A DNA stretch of 64,000 bases from Pantoea latae (GTDB lineage: Bacteria; Pseudomonadota; Gammaproteobacteria; Enterobacterales; Enterobacteriaceae), in contig NZ_MWUE01000027.1 in the NCBI RefSeq assembly GCF_002077695.1, positions 62,001-126,000 of the forward strand, in the 5' to 3' direction. This document shows, piece after piece, positions 26,628-36,494 of the stretch. The notes under the pieces were generated by a model that saw only the letters and a program-made list of their open reading frames with translations, was not told the origin of the DNA and did not search any database. Numbering within the stretch: position 1 is the first letter of the stretch; the number at the start of each line of letters is the position of its first letter. The translations under genes and the position numbers were made by a program.

Positions 26628-28703
26628 TTACGGGCGACGGAACAGCGCGAGGCTGCGGCCTTCCAGCTCGAAATCCTTCTCTTTGGTGATCACCAGCCCA
26701 CGGTTATCGTTATCGGAGGTGGTCAGCTCCAGCACCCAGCCGCCTTCGCCGAACTGCGGAATGCGGAACGGCACCGTGCCTTCAAATGGGTTAATCAGCA
26801 TCAGCACGTCGTGCCAGATGCCTTCCTCGGTTTGCAGGTCCGGTCGGCCGATATAGACGCCGAGCGTCGAGCCTTCTTCCCACTGTTCTTCCTGCTGAAA
26901 ACCGCCGCCGGCGTTAAACCACTTGATCTCCATGCCGTCGCGCCAGTTTTCGCGGCGCAGCAGCGGCTGCTCGGCGCGCAGGCGAATAACGTGGCGGGTA
27001 AACTCGCGCAGTGCCTCGGCGCTGGCGGGCAGGTTATCCCAGTGCACCCAGGAGATCTCACTGTCCTGACAGTAGCCGTTGTTGTTGCCCAGCTGACTGC
27101 GTCCGAACTCGTCGCCCGCCAGCAGCATCGGCGTGCCGTGGGAGAAGAAGAGCGTAGCGAGGAAGTTGCGCTTCTGGCGTTCGCGCACCGCGTTAATGCC
27201 TTCATCTTCGGTCGCGCCTTCCGCGCCGTAGTTGTAGGAGCGGTTGTCGTTATGGCCGTCGTTGTTATCCTCGCCGTTCTCCTCGTTGTGCTTCTCGTTG
27301 TAGGAGACCAGATCGTTCAGCGTAAAGCCGTCATGGGCGGTAATAAAGTTGACGCTCGCCCAGGGACGACGGCCGCGCTGATCGTAGAGATCGCCGGAGC
27401 CGAGCAGGCGCGCGGCGAAATCGGTAGAGACGTTATCGCCCTTCCAGTATTCGCGCACCGTATCGCGGTATTTGTCGTTCCACTCCGCCCAGCCCGGCGG
27501 GAAGCCGCCGACCTGATAGCCGCCGGGGCCGATATCCCAGGGCTCGCCGATCAGCTTCAGCTTTGACAGCACCGGATCCTGCATCATGGCGTCAAAAAAG
27601 CCGCCGCGCTGATCGAATCCTTCCGGCTCGCGGCCGAGAATGGTGCCGAGGTCGAAGCGAAAGCCGTCGATATGCATCGATTCCGCCCAGTAGCGCAGCG
27701 AGTCCATCACCATCTGCAGCACGCGCGGATGGGAGGTGTTCACGGTGTTGCCGGTGCCGGTGTCGTTGATGTAGTAGCGGTGCTGATCGGGCAGGGTGCG
27801 GTAATAGGAGAAGTTATCGATCCCCTTGAACGAGAGCGTCGGCCCCAGCTCGTTGCCCTCCGCCGTGTGGTTATAGACCACATCGAGGATCACCTCGACG
27901 CCAGCGTCGTGGAAGGCGCGCACCATGTCGCGGAAGCCCTGAATGCCGCGCGGCCCGTAGTAGCGCGGCGCGGGAGAGAAAAAGCCGATAGAGTTGTAGC
28001 CCCAGAAATTTTTCAGCCCTTTATCCAGCAGATGCTGATCGTCCGGGAACCAGTGCACCGGCAGCAGCTCTACCGAGGTGATGCCCAGGCTTTTGATATA
28101 GTCGACCGTGGCCTGATGTCCCATGCCCTCGTAGGTGCCGCGCAGCACCTCCGGCAGCGCCGGATTGAGCTGGGTGAAGCCCTTGACGTGCGTCTCGTAA
28201 ATCACCGCGTTCGGCCAGGCGATAGTGGGACGGTTGTCGTCCTGCCAGTCGAATTCGTTAGGATCGATGACCCGACACTTGGGCATAAACGGCGCGCTGT
28301 CGCGCGTGTCGAAGGTCAGATCCTTATCCTCATGCAGCAGATCGTAGGCAAAGTGCGCCTCGTTCCACTCGATATCGCCCGCCAGCTCGCGCGCGTAGGG
28401 ATCGATCAGCAGCTTGTTGGGGTTAAAACGGTGCCCGTTCTCGGGATCGTACGGGCCGTGAACGCGATAGCCGTAGAGCGCGCCCGGCTTCAGGCCCGGC
28501 ACGTAGCCGTGCCACACCTCATGCGTAAACTCCGGCAGCGCCAGGCGCGCGATCTCGTGCTGGCCGCTCTCATCAAACAGGCACAGCTCGACCCCTTCAG
28601 CGTGGGCGGAAAAAAGGGCGAAGTTGACCCCTTCGCCATCGTAGTTGGCGCCGAGCTGCTGGCCCGAACCGGCCGTAATTTCAAAGTGTGTATCCTGAGA
28701 CAT
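26628..28703 (-). CDS. glgX: Glycogen debranching enzyme GlgX (isoamylase type)
   Basis: GH13 alpha-1,6-glucosidase that removes branches from glycogen, freeing linear maltodextrins. The 691 residues carry an N-terminal CBM48-like domain and a TIM barrel with nucleophile Asp351 (GFRFDLGTILG), acid/base Glu387 (LIGEPWDIG) and Asp458 (ITAHDGF). It sits 70 bases downstream of treY, the common glgX/treX-treY-treZ arrangement, so its role here is to supply substrate for trehalose synthesis. A strong terminator follows. Confidence 0.94.
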   Translation of the reverse strand: MSQDTHFEITAGSGQQLGANYDGEGVNFALFSAHAEGVELCLFDESGQHEIARLALPEFTHEVWHGYVPGLKPGALYGYRVHGPYDPENGHRFNPNKLLIDPYARELAGDIEWNEAHFAYDLLHEDKDLTFDTRDSAPFMPKCRVIDPNEFDWQDDNRPTIAWPNAVIYETHVKGFTQLNPALPEVLRGTYEGMGHQATVDYIKSLGITSVELLPVHWFPDDQHLLDKGLKNFWGYNSIGFFSPAPRYYGPRGIQGFRDMVRAFHDAGVEVILDVVYNHTAEGNELGPTLSFKGIDNFSYYRTLPDQHRYYINDTGTGNTVNTSHPRVLQMVMDSLRYWAESMHIDGFRFDLGTILGREPEGFDQRGGFFDAMMQDPVLSKLKLIGEPWDIGPGGYQVGGFPPGWAEWNDKYRDTVREYWKGDNVSTDFAARLLGSGDLYDQRGRRPWASVNFITAHDGFTLNDLVSYNEKHNEENGEDNNDGHNDNRSYNYGAEGATEDEGINAVRERQKRNFLATLFFSHGTPMLLAGDEFGRSQLGNNNGYCQDSEISWVHWDNLPASAEALREFTRHVIRLRAEQPLLRRENWRDGMEIKWFNAGGGFQQEEQWEEGSTLGVYIGRPDLQTEEGIWHDVLMLINPFEGTVPFRIPQFGEGGWVLELTTSDNDNRGLVITKEKDFELEGRSLALFRRP

Positions 28704-28773
28704 TTATCCCTCTCCATCCAGTAAGACGCTATCCACAAAAACCGTGATGAATGACATGGTGTATTCCATTCTG

Positions 28774-31272
28774 TCAGACGCTGATAAGCACCAGCGGCGC
28801 GCCGCTGTTAAGCGCGACAAGGCTAAGCCGATCGGTCAGGTCACACATTTCTCCCGTAAAAACATTGCGATAGCGGCGCTGCGCCAGCGGCTCTGTCAGG
28901 GCGATCGCCGTGCTCTCGCCGTAGCGCTGACGGGCAAAGGCGAGGCGCGGCACCACCACGATCAGCGCGTGCTGCGCATCGGTGCGGGCAAAGGCGAGGG
29001 CGTGCGACGCCTCGGTCCCGCCAATCACCAGCGGCAGATAGTCGCCGTGGCGGAACAGCGCGGCGTGCTGCTGGCGCAGCGGCAGCAGCGTGGCGATAAC
29101 CTGCTGCTTGAGCTGGCCGCTTTGCCACCCTTCCGGCGCGGAGAAATCGCCGGTTTGGTCCAGCATGCGCTGCAGCGCGTCGAAGTCCGGCTCCAGACGG
29201 TTGTCGGGATCGACCAGGCTGAAATTCAGCGCTTCGCTGCCCTGATAGATATCGGGCACGCCTGGCGCGGTGAGCTTGATTACCGTCTGGCTCAGGGAGT
29301 TAATCAGCCCGGCGGCGATAAAGGGCAGCAGCGCCTGGCTGAAGTCGGCGAGGAATTCGGCGTTATCCGGCGAGAGCAGGCGGCGCGCATAATCGAGCAC
29401 CGCTGTTTCATAGGCCTCGTCGCCGTCCGCCCAGTTGGTGCGCAGCTTCGCCTCGCGCAGCGCCTTCTCGACAAAGCCGGTAAAGCGCGGTTCGATAGCT
29501 GCCAGCTCGGCGGCGTCGGGCGCGCCGGAAGCGGGCCAGACGCCCGCCAGCGCCTGGTAGAGCATCCACTCTACCGCCGGTTCCGGCGCCGGGCCGCTGG
29601 CGAGCGCCACCACCGCGTCGTGGTTCATCTGCCGCCAGCGCGCCACATGCTGCGCCCAGCGCTGCGGCGACTCCGTCAGGGTGTAGAGGCGCGCGCGCGC
29701 ATCTTCGCCGCGCTTGGTGTCGTGCGTAGAGGTGCCGGTCAGGCCGTCTGGCTGACGTTCGCGCCGCGTCTGCATTTCGTCGTGAAAGCGCGCCAGCGAG
29801 AAGGGGCGCGGCAGCGGCTCGGCGCCGACCTCATTCAGCGCCAGCGCCATATGCTGGCGGAAAAAGAGCGTGTCCTCGACCGACTTGGCCATCAGCGGGC
29901 CGGTAAGCTGCTGAAAGCGGGTGCGGAAGGTGGCGGCGTCGTGGGTGACGGCCGCATCGAGATCGCCGATCATAATGCGCAGCAGCAGATCCAGCGCCGC
30001 AGGCTGCAGGCCGGGCGCGTCGCGCCGCACCGCGTCGGCCACGCGCCGCAGCAGCGCCGCGCCTTCCGGCGGCATGCCCGCCGGGGTGCCGTAGCTGCGA
30101 TAGACCGGGAAGGCCACCAGCAGCTCGCGCAGCGCGGCGCGCAGGTCGCTTTCCTGCAGCGTCTCGCCGGACGCCTCGGCGATGGCGCCCGCCAGCTTCA
30201 GCAGCGTGGTGAATTCGCCCTCGAAGTTTTTGTCCGCCATCAGCTGCTTGGCGGCGCGCAACTCGGCGCGCATATCCACCGGCGCGCCGACCGTCTGGTC
30301 GTAGGCCTGGCGCAGCGCGGCGATCTGTCGGCCATCCACCAGCGCATCGGAGAGCGAGGCGATAAATTCATAGCCGGTGGTGCCGGAAACCGGCCAGTCC
30401 GCCGGCAGCTGTTCACCTTCGCCGAGGATTTTCTCCACCGTGATATAGCATTCGGCGCCGGCATGCTGGCGCAGCTGCTGCAGATAGCCTTTGGGATCGG
30501 CCAGGCCGTCGACGTGATCCACGCGTAGTCCGGTCACCGCGCCCGAATGCACCAGCTCGAGGATCAGCCGGTGGCTGTCGTCGAACACCACGGGATCTTC
30601 CACCCGCACGCCCGCCAGCCCGGTGATTTCAAAAAAGCGGCGGTAGGAGAGGTCGCGCGGCGCGTCGCGCCACGACATCAGCCGATAGGGCTGGCGCTCG
30701 TGCAGCGCGGCGATCTGCGCCTTGTCGGTCAGCGCCAGCACCTCCGCTTCCTCTCCCTGCCAGCTCGCCGGCGAGAGCGGATAAAAGCTGTCGTAATAGG
30801 CGAAGGCGGGTTTGCCGCTGGCCGGATCGGCCTTGATGGCGATTTCGCCTTTTTCCAGCGCCGCGTCAAAGCTGTCGCCTAAAAACGGCAGCGTCAGGCG
30901 GCGCGTCCAGTCGATGTCGAAGTAGCGCGCGTAGCGGCTCTGCTCGCCGTGCTCAATCACGTCACGCCACCAGGCATTCTCCAGCGAGGCGGCCATATGG
31001 TTCGGCACGATATCGATAATCAGCTCAAGGCCCGCCTGCTGCAGCGTCGCCACCAGCCGGTCGAAACCGGCGCGGCCGCCAATCGCCGGATCGATTTCAT
31101 TGGCGTCGGTGACGTCGTAGCCGTGGGTCGAGCCGCGGGTGGCGGTGAAGATCGGCGAGGCGTAAAGATGCGTGATGCCGAGCCGTTTAATATAGGGCAC
31201 CAGCGCCGCCGCGCGGTCGAAGGTCATGCCGTTGCGAAACTGAATGCGGTAGGTCGAGGCAGGAATACTCAT
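28774..31272 (-). CDS. treY: Malto-oligosyltrehalose synthase TreY
   Basis: GH13 enzyme that turns the reducing-end alpha-1,4 bond of a maltodextrin into a trehalose alpha-1,1 bond. The 832 residues begin with the family signature STYRIQFRNGMTF and SPIFTATRGSTHGYD. Catalytic acids are Asp252 (LRVDHVDGL) and Glu280 (TVEKILGEGE), and TSTHDTKRGED carries the third. It overlaps treZ by 4 bases (ATGA), so the two are coupled. TreZ releases free trehalose from the product. Confidence 0.96.
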   Translation of the reverse strand: MSIPASTYRIQFRNGMTFDRAAALVPYIKRLGITHLYASPIFTATRGSTHGYDVTDANEIDPAIGGRAGFDRLVATLQQAGLELIIDIVPNHMAASLENAWWRDVIEHGEQSRYARYFDIDWTRRLTLPFLGDSFDAALEKGEIAIKADPASGKPAFAYYDSFYPLSPASWQGEEAEVLALTDKAQIAALHERQPYRLMSWRDAPRDLSYRRFFEITGLAGVRVEDPVVFDDSHRLILELVHSGAVTGLRVDHVDGLADPKGYLQQLRQHAGAECYITVEKILGEGEQLPADWPVSGTTGYEFIASLSDALVDGRQIAALRQAYDQTVGAPVDMRAELRAAKQLMADKNFEGEFTTLLKLAGAIAEASGETLQESDLRAALRELLVAFPVYRSYGTPAGMPPEGAALLRRVADAVRRDAPGLQPAALDLLLRIMIGDLDAAVTHDAATFRTRFQQLTGPLMAKSVEDTLFFRQHMALALNEVGAEPLPRPFSLARFHDEMQTRRERQPDGLTGTSTHDTKRGEDARARLYTLTESPQRWAQHVARWRQMNHDAVVALASGPAPEPAVEWMLYQALAGVWPASGAPDAAELAAIEPRFTGFVEKALREAKLRTNWADGDEAYETAVLDYARRLLSPDNAEFLADFSQALLPFIAAGLINSLSQTVIKLTAPGVPDIYQGSEALNFSLVDPDNRLEPDFDALQRMLDQTGDFSAPEGWQSGQLKQQVIATLLPLRQQHAALFRHGDYLPLVIGGTEASHALAFARTDAQHALIVVVPRLAFARQRYGESTAIALTEPLAQRRYRNVFTGEMCDLTDRLSLVALNSGAPLVLISV

Positions 31273-33056
31273 TGGGCGTCTCCCTTTTGCAGGCGCACGA
31301 TAATGGCGTTCTGCGGCAGATCGCGGCTCTGTTCTGGCCAGGCAAAAATCGTCTCGCCGGGCTGCTCAGGCAGCGGCTGCGTTTTCTCGCCGATATTGAG
31401 CGCCAGCGACAGGGTGCCGGCCGGGAAGCGCCAGCTCACCTGGATAAAACCCGCCTCGCTGCGCTCCACGCGGCCAGCATGGCCGCGCGCCGAGGCGAGC
31501 AGCGGCACGATATGCTGCTGACGCAGCGCCAGCAGACGGCGCGACAGCTGCAGCCAGGCCTTGCCCTCGCTGCTCTGCGGCTTGTTCCAGTCGAGCTTCG
31601 AGCGGGTAAAGGTCTCTTCCGCGTTTGGGTCCGGCACGCTTTCGCCTTCATGCCCGGCGTGACCGGCGAACTCCTTCGCGCGTCCCTCGCGCACCGCTTT
31701 TGCCAGATCGCCGTGGAAATCGGTAAAGAAGAGGAAGGGATTGGTTTCGCCATACTCTTCGCCCATAAACAGCAGCGGAATATGGGGCGAGAGCAGCAGC
31801 GTGGCGAGCAGCACCTTATTGCGATCCGCGCCGGTAAGGCTAATCAGCCTTTCGCCCAGCGCGCGGTTGCCGACCTGATCGTGGTTCTGGATAAAATCGA
31901 CAAAGGCCGCAGGCGGCTGGCCGCGGCTGTCGACGCCGCGCGCCTCGCCGCTGTGGGGTGAGACTTCGCCCTGATAGGCGAAGCCTTCCGCCAGCACGCG
32001 GGCGACATATTTTTCCGGGTGCGGGGTGAAATCCTGGTAATAGGCGTGGCTTTCGCCAGTGGCGAAGACGTGGACGGCGTTGTGGAAGTCGTCGTTCCAT
32101 TCGCCGCTGAACAGCGGGGCGTTGGCCTGTTCATCGCGCGGATGGAGGAACACTACGTTGCGGCTGTCTTCGGTGGTGAGATGGATCGGCCGGTCGGTGA
32201 TCGCTGCGCGAATGCGCTCGGCGATCTCAATCAGCGCATGTTTCTCAGAGGTATCTTCGATCTGATCGATGGCGTCGAAGCGCAGCCCGTCGAGGCGGTA
32301 CTCCTGCAGCCAGTAGAGCGGCGCCTCCACGATATAGCGGCGCGCGGCGTCGACGTCGTAGGCGATGCCTGCGCCCCAGGGCGTGGCGCGCTCTTTGTGG
32401 AAGAAGTCGGGCGCCAGCAGCGGCAGGTAGTTGCCTTCCGGGCCGAAATGGTTCAGCACGATATCCAGCACCACCGACAGCCCGTGACCGTGCGCGGCGT
32501 CGATAAAGGCTTTGAAGTCGTCAGGCGTGCCGTAGGCGGCGTGCGGCGCATAGAGCAGCACGCCGTCGTAACCCCAGCCGCGGTTGCCGCCGAACTGCGA
32601 CACCGGCAGCACTTCGATCATGGTGATGCCCAGCTCCGCCAGATAGGGCAGCTTTTCAATCGCCGCCTGGAAGGTGCCCTGCGGGGTAAAGGTGCCGATA
32701 TGCAGCTCGTACACCACGCTCTCTTCCCAGGCGCGGCCCTGCCAGTCCTGATGCTGCCAGCGATAGCGCGTGGGATCGACGACCAGCGACGGGCCGTTGA
32801 CCGACTCTTTTTGCGCGCGCGAAGCGGGATCCGGCACCACCGTGCCGTCAGCCAGTACAAAGTTATATTCGCTGTCGGGCGCGACTCCATCGGCAAGCAG
32901 TTCGAACCAGCCATCCTCAGCCGAACGCATCGGCGTCTCCTGGCCGTTAAGGCGCAGCGTCACCTGCTGCTGGCCGGGTGCCCAGAGACGAAAGCGAACG
33001 GCATCGTCGGCGACAACTTCAGCGCCCCAGCTCTTGGAAAAGTGTGCTGACTCCAT
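31269..33056 (-). CDS. treZ: Malto-oligosyltrehalose trehalohydrolase TreZ
   Basis: GH13 enzyme that cuts trehalose from maltooligosyl trehalose. The 595 residues show an N-terminal E-set domain (FRLWAPGQQQVTLRL), the barrel with nucleophile Asp261 (LDGLRFDAIDQI), acid/base Glu296 (LTTEDSRN) and Asp in FIQNHDQVGN. It is the first gene of treZ-treY-glgX. Trehalose from this route is an osmotic and desiccation protectant in related plant-associated bacteria. Confidence 0.96.
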   Translation of the reverse strand: MESAHFSKSWGAEVVADDAVRFRLWAPGQQQVTLRLNGQETPMRSAEDGWFELLADGVAPDSEYNFVLADGTVVPDPASRAQKESVNGPSLVVDPTRYRWQHQDWQGRAWEESVVYELHIGTFTPQGTFQAAIEKLPYLAELGITMIEVLPVSQFGGNRGWGYDGVLLYAPHAAYGTPDDFKAFIDAAHGHGLSVVLDIVLNHFGPEGNYLPLLAPDFFHKERATPWGAGIAYDVDAARRYIVEAPLYWLQEYRLDGLRFDAIDQIEDTSEKHALIEIAERIRAAITDRPIHLTTEDSRNVVFLHPRDEQANAPLFSGEWNDDFHNAVHVFATGESHAYYQDFTPHPEKYVARVLAEGFAYQGEVSPHSGEARGVDSRGQPPAAFVDFIQNHDQVGNRALGERLISLTGADRNKVLLATLLLSPHIPLLFMGEEYGETNPFLFFTDFHGDLAKAVREGRAKEFAGHAGHEGESVPDPNAEETFTRSKLDWNKPQSSEGKAWLQLSRRLLALRQQHIVPLLASARGHAGRVERSEAGFIQVSWRFPAGTLSLALNIGEKTQPLPEQPGETIFAWPEQSRDLPQNAIIVRLQKGDAQ

Positions 33057-33400
33057 TCAATAACCTCGTCTGAATCAAAAGTGATCGATAAACCACACCG
33101 CGCGGCTCAGGTCCGGCGATGCAGGCTGCAAAGGGTAAGACGGAAACGATTCTGATACGTCGTCGGCGGCACGCGTGTCTGCTGCGGCCGCGCCGTATGC
33201 GGCTCTCTACGACGCCATACGAAAATCAATCATAGTCCACGCTGGAGGAGTTGCTGAGGCCGCGCGGCGGGCATTATCGCGCCCGCCGGAAATTTAGGTG
33301 ACCTCCGTCACAAATCCAAAAGTGCATCTATACTTGTTACTCTTGCCTGAGTTGGTGGAATTGTGCGCAAATTCAGGATGTTAAACCTCATGGAGTGACT
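33057..33400. other. Divergent spacer between treZ and the sugar porter
   Basis: Holds a CGGCGGGC/GCCCGCCG hairpin (33265-33288), a CRP-like site (33297-33312) and a TATACT -10 (33329-33334), all best placed for the plus-strand porter. I see no convincing promoter for treZ. Confidence 0.5.
33297..33334 (+). promoter_or_regulatory. CRP-like site and -10 of the sugar porter
   Basis: GGTGA-N6-TCACA (33297-33312) matches the CRP consensus in 9 of 10 core bases and lies over the -35 region of TATACT (33329-33334), a class II-like layout. It suggests activation when cAMP is high. Confidence 0.55.
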
Positions 33401-34855
33401 GTGGATCAGACTAAACCTGAATCAACCGATAACGGCGCGCCGTCGGCCGATACCGTTCGCCAGCGGCTCTTTTTTGTCGTGCTGGTGGCAACCATGGGCG
33501 CGCTCGCCTTTGGCTACGACACCGGCATAATTTCCGGCGCGCTGCCCTATATGACGCTGCCGCCCGATCAGGGCGGCCTCAATCTCTCGCCGTTCACCGA
33601 AGGGCTGGTGACCTCTTCGCTGATCTTCGGCGCCGCGGTCGGTGCGTTTCTCAGCGGCTACGTCTCCGATCGCTTCGGCCGCCGTATTACCCTGCGCAGC
33701 CTGGCGCTGGTGTTTGTCGCGGGCGCCATCGGCACCGCCGTGGCACCCAACGTTGAGATCATGATCGCCATGCGCCTGCTGCTCGGCATTGCGGTAGGCG
33801 GCGGATCCTCCACCGTGCCGGTGTTTATCGCCGAGATCGCCGGTCCGCGCCATCGCGCGCCGCTGGTGAGCCGCAACGAGCTGATGATCGTCTCAGGCCA
33901 GCTGCTCGCCTACGTGGTCAGCGCCCTGATGAGCTACCTGCTGCACGATCCGAAAATGTGGCGCTATATGCTGGCGCTGGCGATGATCCCCGGCGCGCTG
34001 CTGTTTATCGGCACCTTCTTCGTGCCGGCTTCACCGCACTGGCTGGTGGCGGAAGGGCGCGTCAAAGAGGCGATGCGCATCATGAAAAGGCTGCGCGAAA
34101 CCCCGCGCGAGGTGCGTAAAGAGATGGCGGCGATGCGCAAACAGGCGCGCGAGGCGGAGCGCGGCCCGTCAGCCGGCGAGCTACTGCGCGAGAAGTGGGT
34201 GGTGCGCCTGCTGCTGCTGGGCGCCGGTATGGGCATCGTGATCCAGTTCACCGGCGTCAATGCCTTTATGTACTACACGCCGATTATCCTGAAAACCACC
34301 GGCATGGGCACCAGCGCCTCGATCGCCGCCACCATCGGCAACGGCGTGGTCTCGGTGCTGGCGGTGATGGCGGGCATTCGCGCGGTTGGCCGCTTCGGCC
34401 GCCGTCCGATGCTGATCACCGGCCTTTGCGTGGTGATCGCCGCGCAGCTGGCGCTCGGGTCGGTGCTGGTATTTATGCCGCAGAACCTGACGCAGAGCCT
34501 GCTGGCGCTCGCCTGCATTATGCTGTTCCTGTTCTTTATGCAGATGTGCATTTCGCCGGTCTACTGGCTGCTGATGTCAGAGCTGTTCCCGATGCAGGTG
34601 CGCGGCGTGCTGACCGGCGCGGCGGTCTCTTTCCAGTGGATCTGCAACGCGGCGGTCGCCTTTGCCTTCCCGCCGCTGCTGGCGCTGGCCGGCAACAGCA
34701 CCTTCTTTATCTTCGCGGCGATCAACGTGGCGTCGCTGGCGTTTGTCATCCTTATGCTGCCGGAAACGCGCGGCAAATCGCTGGAGCAGATCGAAACCCT
34801 GATGCGCGAGCGCTTCGGCGAAGCGGATAAAACCGCGACAGGCGACGCGGCGTAA
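33401..34855 (+). CDS. MFS sugar porter (inositol/hexose type)
   Basis: A 12-span major facilitator of the sugar porter family, about 484 aa. Signatures seen: FGYDTGIISGALPYM near the start, DRFGRR between spans 2 and 3, GRFGRRP later and PETRGKSLEQIE at the end. The usual PESPRWL after span 6 reads PASPHWL. It resembles proton-coupled myo-inositol or hexose importers; the substrate cannot be fixed from sequence. The GTG at 33401 is preferred because GGAG lies 5 bases before it; a GTG at 33395 overlaps that site. A CRP-like site upstream supports a role in carbon uptake. Confidence 0.85.
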   Translation: MDQTKPESTDNGAPSADTVRQRLFFVVLVATMGALAFGYDTGIISGALPYMTLPPDQGGLNLSPFTEGLVTSSLIFGAAVGAFLSGYVSDRFGRRITLRSLALVFVAGAIGTAVAPNVEIMIAMRLLLGIAVGGGSSTVPVFIAEIAGPRHRAPLVSRNELMIVSGQLLAYVVSALMSYLLHDPKMWRYMLALAMIPGALLFIGTFFVPASPHWLVAEGRVKEAMRIMKRLRETPREVRKEMAAMRKQAREAERGPSAGELLREKWVVRLLLLGAGMGIVIQFTGVNAFMYYTPIILKTTGMGTSASIAATIGNGVVSVLAVMAGIRAVGRFGRRPMLITGLCVVIAAQLALGSVLVFMPQNLTQSLLALACIMLFLFFMQMCISPVYWLLMSELFPMQVRGVLTGAAVSFQWICNAAVAFAFPPLLALAGNSTFFIFAAINVASLAFVILMLPETRGKSLEQIETLMRERFGEADKTATGDAA

Positions 34856-34861
34856 CGGCCG

Positions 34862-34892
34862 GCTGCGGATTATCTCGCTGATAATCCGCAGC
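34862..34892. terminator. 13-bp hairpin after the sugar porter
   Basis: GCTGCGGATTATC and GATAATCCGCAGC form a perfect 13-bp stem with a 5-base loop, 6 bases after the stop. There is no T run; it may still end transcription or protect the 3' end. Confidence 0.55.
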
Positions 34893-34952
34893 TATCACAC
34901 CAAATACTATTACCGTCTGGCGGCCAGCGTCCGGCCCGGGAATAATCGCAGC

Positions 34953-35210
34953 ATGGCTACTTATCGAATCAAAGTGGGATTTCATAATCCCTCCGCGCTG
35001 ACCTTCCGGGAGCTGGATCTGATTCTGGCTGAAGCGTCATTCCGCGCCGCGCAGTCACAGCGCGCCGGCGTTCGTTATTTCACGGAGTATGAATATGAGT
35101 CAGAGGGCGATCTCTGTTCGGTGTGCGCGCTGGCCTACAGCCACGCCTGTAAGGTGAGGAAGTGTCCGCTGGTGCTGGTGGAGATGCAGAAGGCTGAGGC
35201 GGGCGTCTGA
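34953..35210 (+). CDS. Small cysteine-containing protein of unknown function
   Basis: An 85-residue product (MATYRIKVGFHNPSALTF...) that I do not recognise. The N-terminal half looks alpha/beta, and the C-terminal half has a cluster CSVCALAYSHACKVRKC with four cysteines and a histidine that could bind a metal. There is no signal peptide. The ribosome-binding site is weak. It is convergent with the next minus-strand gene. Confidence 0.55.
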   Translation: MATYRIKVGFHNPSALTFRELDLILAEASFRAAQSQRAGVRYFTEYEYESEGDLCSVCALAYSHACKVRKCPLVLVEMQKAEAGV

Positions 35211-35237
35211 AGCCAGGCGACGCCGCGCCCCAGCGGC

Positions 35238-35525
35238 TTACAGCAGTTCGTCGGCCTGAATCGGCTGCGCCTGCCAGCGCTCGACCGCCTGTTTGACTTC
35301 ATCTTCGCTGGGGTTCTCTTCCGTCGCCACGTTATAGCGTTTGCCGTCCACGGCGATCACCGTTACCGGCAGCACGTAGCGCTGCAGCTCGGCGCGGTTC
35401 GGCGAGGTGCTGCTCTCGGTCTCTTCCGGCGCTTTGATCTCGACTTCTACTTCCACTTGGCCGGCTTCGAAGCTTTTTACTTCGCCATGATAGCCTGCGC
35501 CGAAAATCAGATAATCCTGGTTCAT
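35238..35525 (-). CDS. Small acidic protein of unknown function
   Basis: A 95-residue acidic protein (MNQDYLIFGAGYHGEVKSFEAGQVEVEVEI...) not assigned to a family. The frame opens 11 codons earlier, but AGGAG lies directly before the ATG at 35525. Beta-rich N-terminal region, then an acidic linker (APEETESSTS) and a helical end. It follows the SDR gene by 54 bases on the same strand, so they may share a transcript. Confidence 0.6.
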   Translation of the reverse strand: MNQDYLIFGAGYHGEVKSFEAGQVEVEVEIKAPEETESSTSPNRAELQRYVLPVTVIAVDGKRYNVATEENPSEDEVKQAVERWQAQPIQADELL

Positions 35526-35578
35526 ATTCTCTCCTGAGCCTGAGCGGCATCGCACCATGCCATGCCGCCCGGGGCGCG

Positions 35579-36343
35579 TTATGCCTGTTTTGGCTGGCCG
35601 TTGGAGGCGGTGATGCCGCCGTCGACCGGCAGATTGACGCCGGTGATATAGCGCGCGTCGTCGCTGGCGATAAACAGTATGGCGCTGGCGATGTCGTCCG
35701 GCTGACCGGCGCGGCGCAGCGGAATGCGGTCGTAGAAGCGTTCCAGCAGCGCCTCGTCATCCTTCATATCTTCCGTCAGATCGGTCAGCGTAAAGCCGGG
35801 ACAGATAGAATTGACGCGCACGCCGTCGGCGCCGTAGTCCATCGCCAGCGAGCGGGTGAAATTGGTGACCGCGCCTTTCGCCGCGTTATAGACGCTCATG
35901 CCCCAGTCGCCGCCGAGGCCGGAGACCGACGAGATATTGACCACGTTGCCCTGGGTTTTCAGCAGGTCGGGCATAAAGTGGTGGATGCAGAAGTAGACGC
36001 CGTCCAGATCGACCTGCATCAGCTTGCGCCAGTCGTCCGGCTGCACCTCGTGAATGCGGCCCTGCACCACGCTGCCCGCGTTATTGATCAGCACGTCGAC
36101 GCGCCCATATTTTTCGGCGACGCGATCGCGCAGCGCCTTGACCTGGTCAACGTTCGCGACGTCGCACGGCGCTACCAGATGATCGCCTGTCGCCAGCTGG
36201 GACAGGGTTTTCTGCAGCTTTTCCTCGGTTCTGCCGACCAGCACCACCGCCGCGCCTTCACGGGAAAACTGTAGCGCCGTGGCCTGACCAATACCCGATC
36301 CCGCCCCGGTGACAACGACGACTTTTCCAGTAAATCTCGACAT
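35579..36343 (-). CDS. Short-chain dehydrogenase/reductase
   Basis: A classical SDR of 254 aa. The cofactor motif TGAGSGIG is at 12-19, NNAG at 87-90, and the catalytic Ser139, Tyr152 and Lys156 are in ISSVSG and YNAAK. Arg38 after the second strand (VGRTEE) favours NADPH. The PGFTLTDLTEDM and PVDGGITAS regions are typical of oxidoreductases of small carbonyls or sugars; the substrate is unknown. It is divergent from the FAD enzyme at 36495. Confidence 0.88.
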   Translation of the reverse strand: MSRFTGKVVVVTGAGSGIGQATALQFSREGAAVVLVGRTEEKLQKTLSQLATGDHLVAPCDVANVDQVKALRDRVAEKYGRVDVLINNAGSVVQGRIHEVQPDDWRKLMQVDLDGVYFCIHHFMPDLLKTQGNVVNISSVSGLGGDWGMSVYNAAKGAVTNFTRSLAMDYGADGVRVNSICPGFTLTDLTEDMKDDEALLERFYDRIPLRRAGQPDDIASAILFIASDDARYITGVNLPVDGGITASNGQPKQA

Positions 36344-36494
36344 GCTCTCTCCTTATTGTGGGGGTATTAACATTACCCTTAAGCCTGGCAGCCAGACGGG
36401 ATCGTTCAAGCCAGACGGCAATATCCCTGCAACTGCTCTGTACTTTATGGCTGACAGCTGGCCTACACTGTGTGGCGATAACCGAGGAGCCACT

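Noticed and set aside
28744..30528. 594-codon plus-strand frame opposite treY
   Set aside because: Antisense shadow of a certain trehalose synthase gene.
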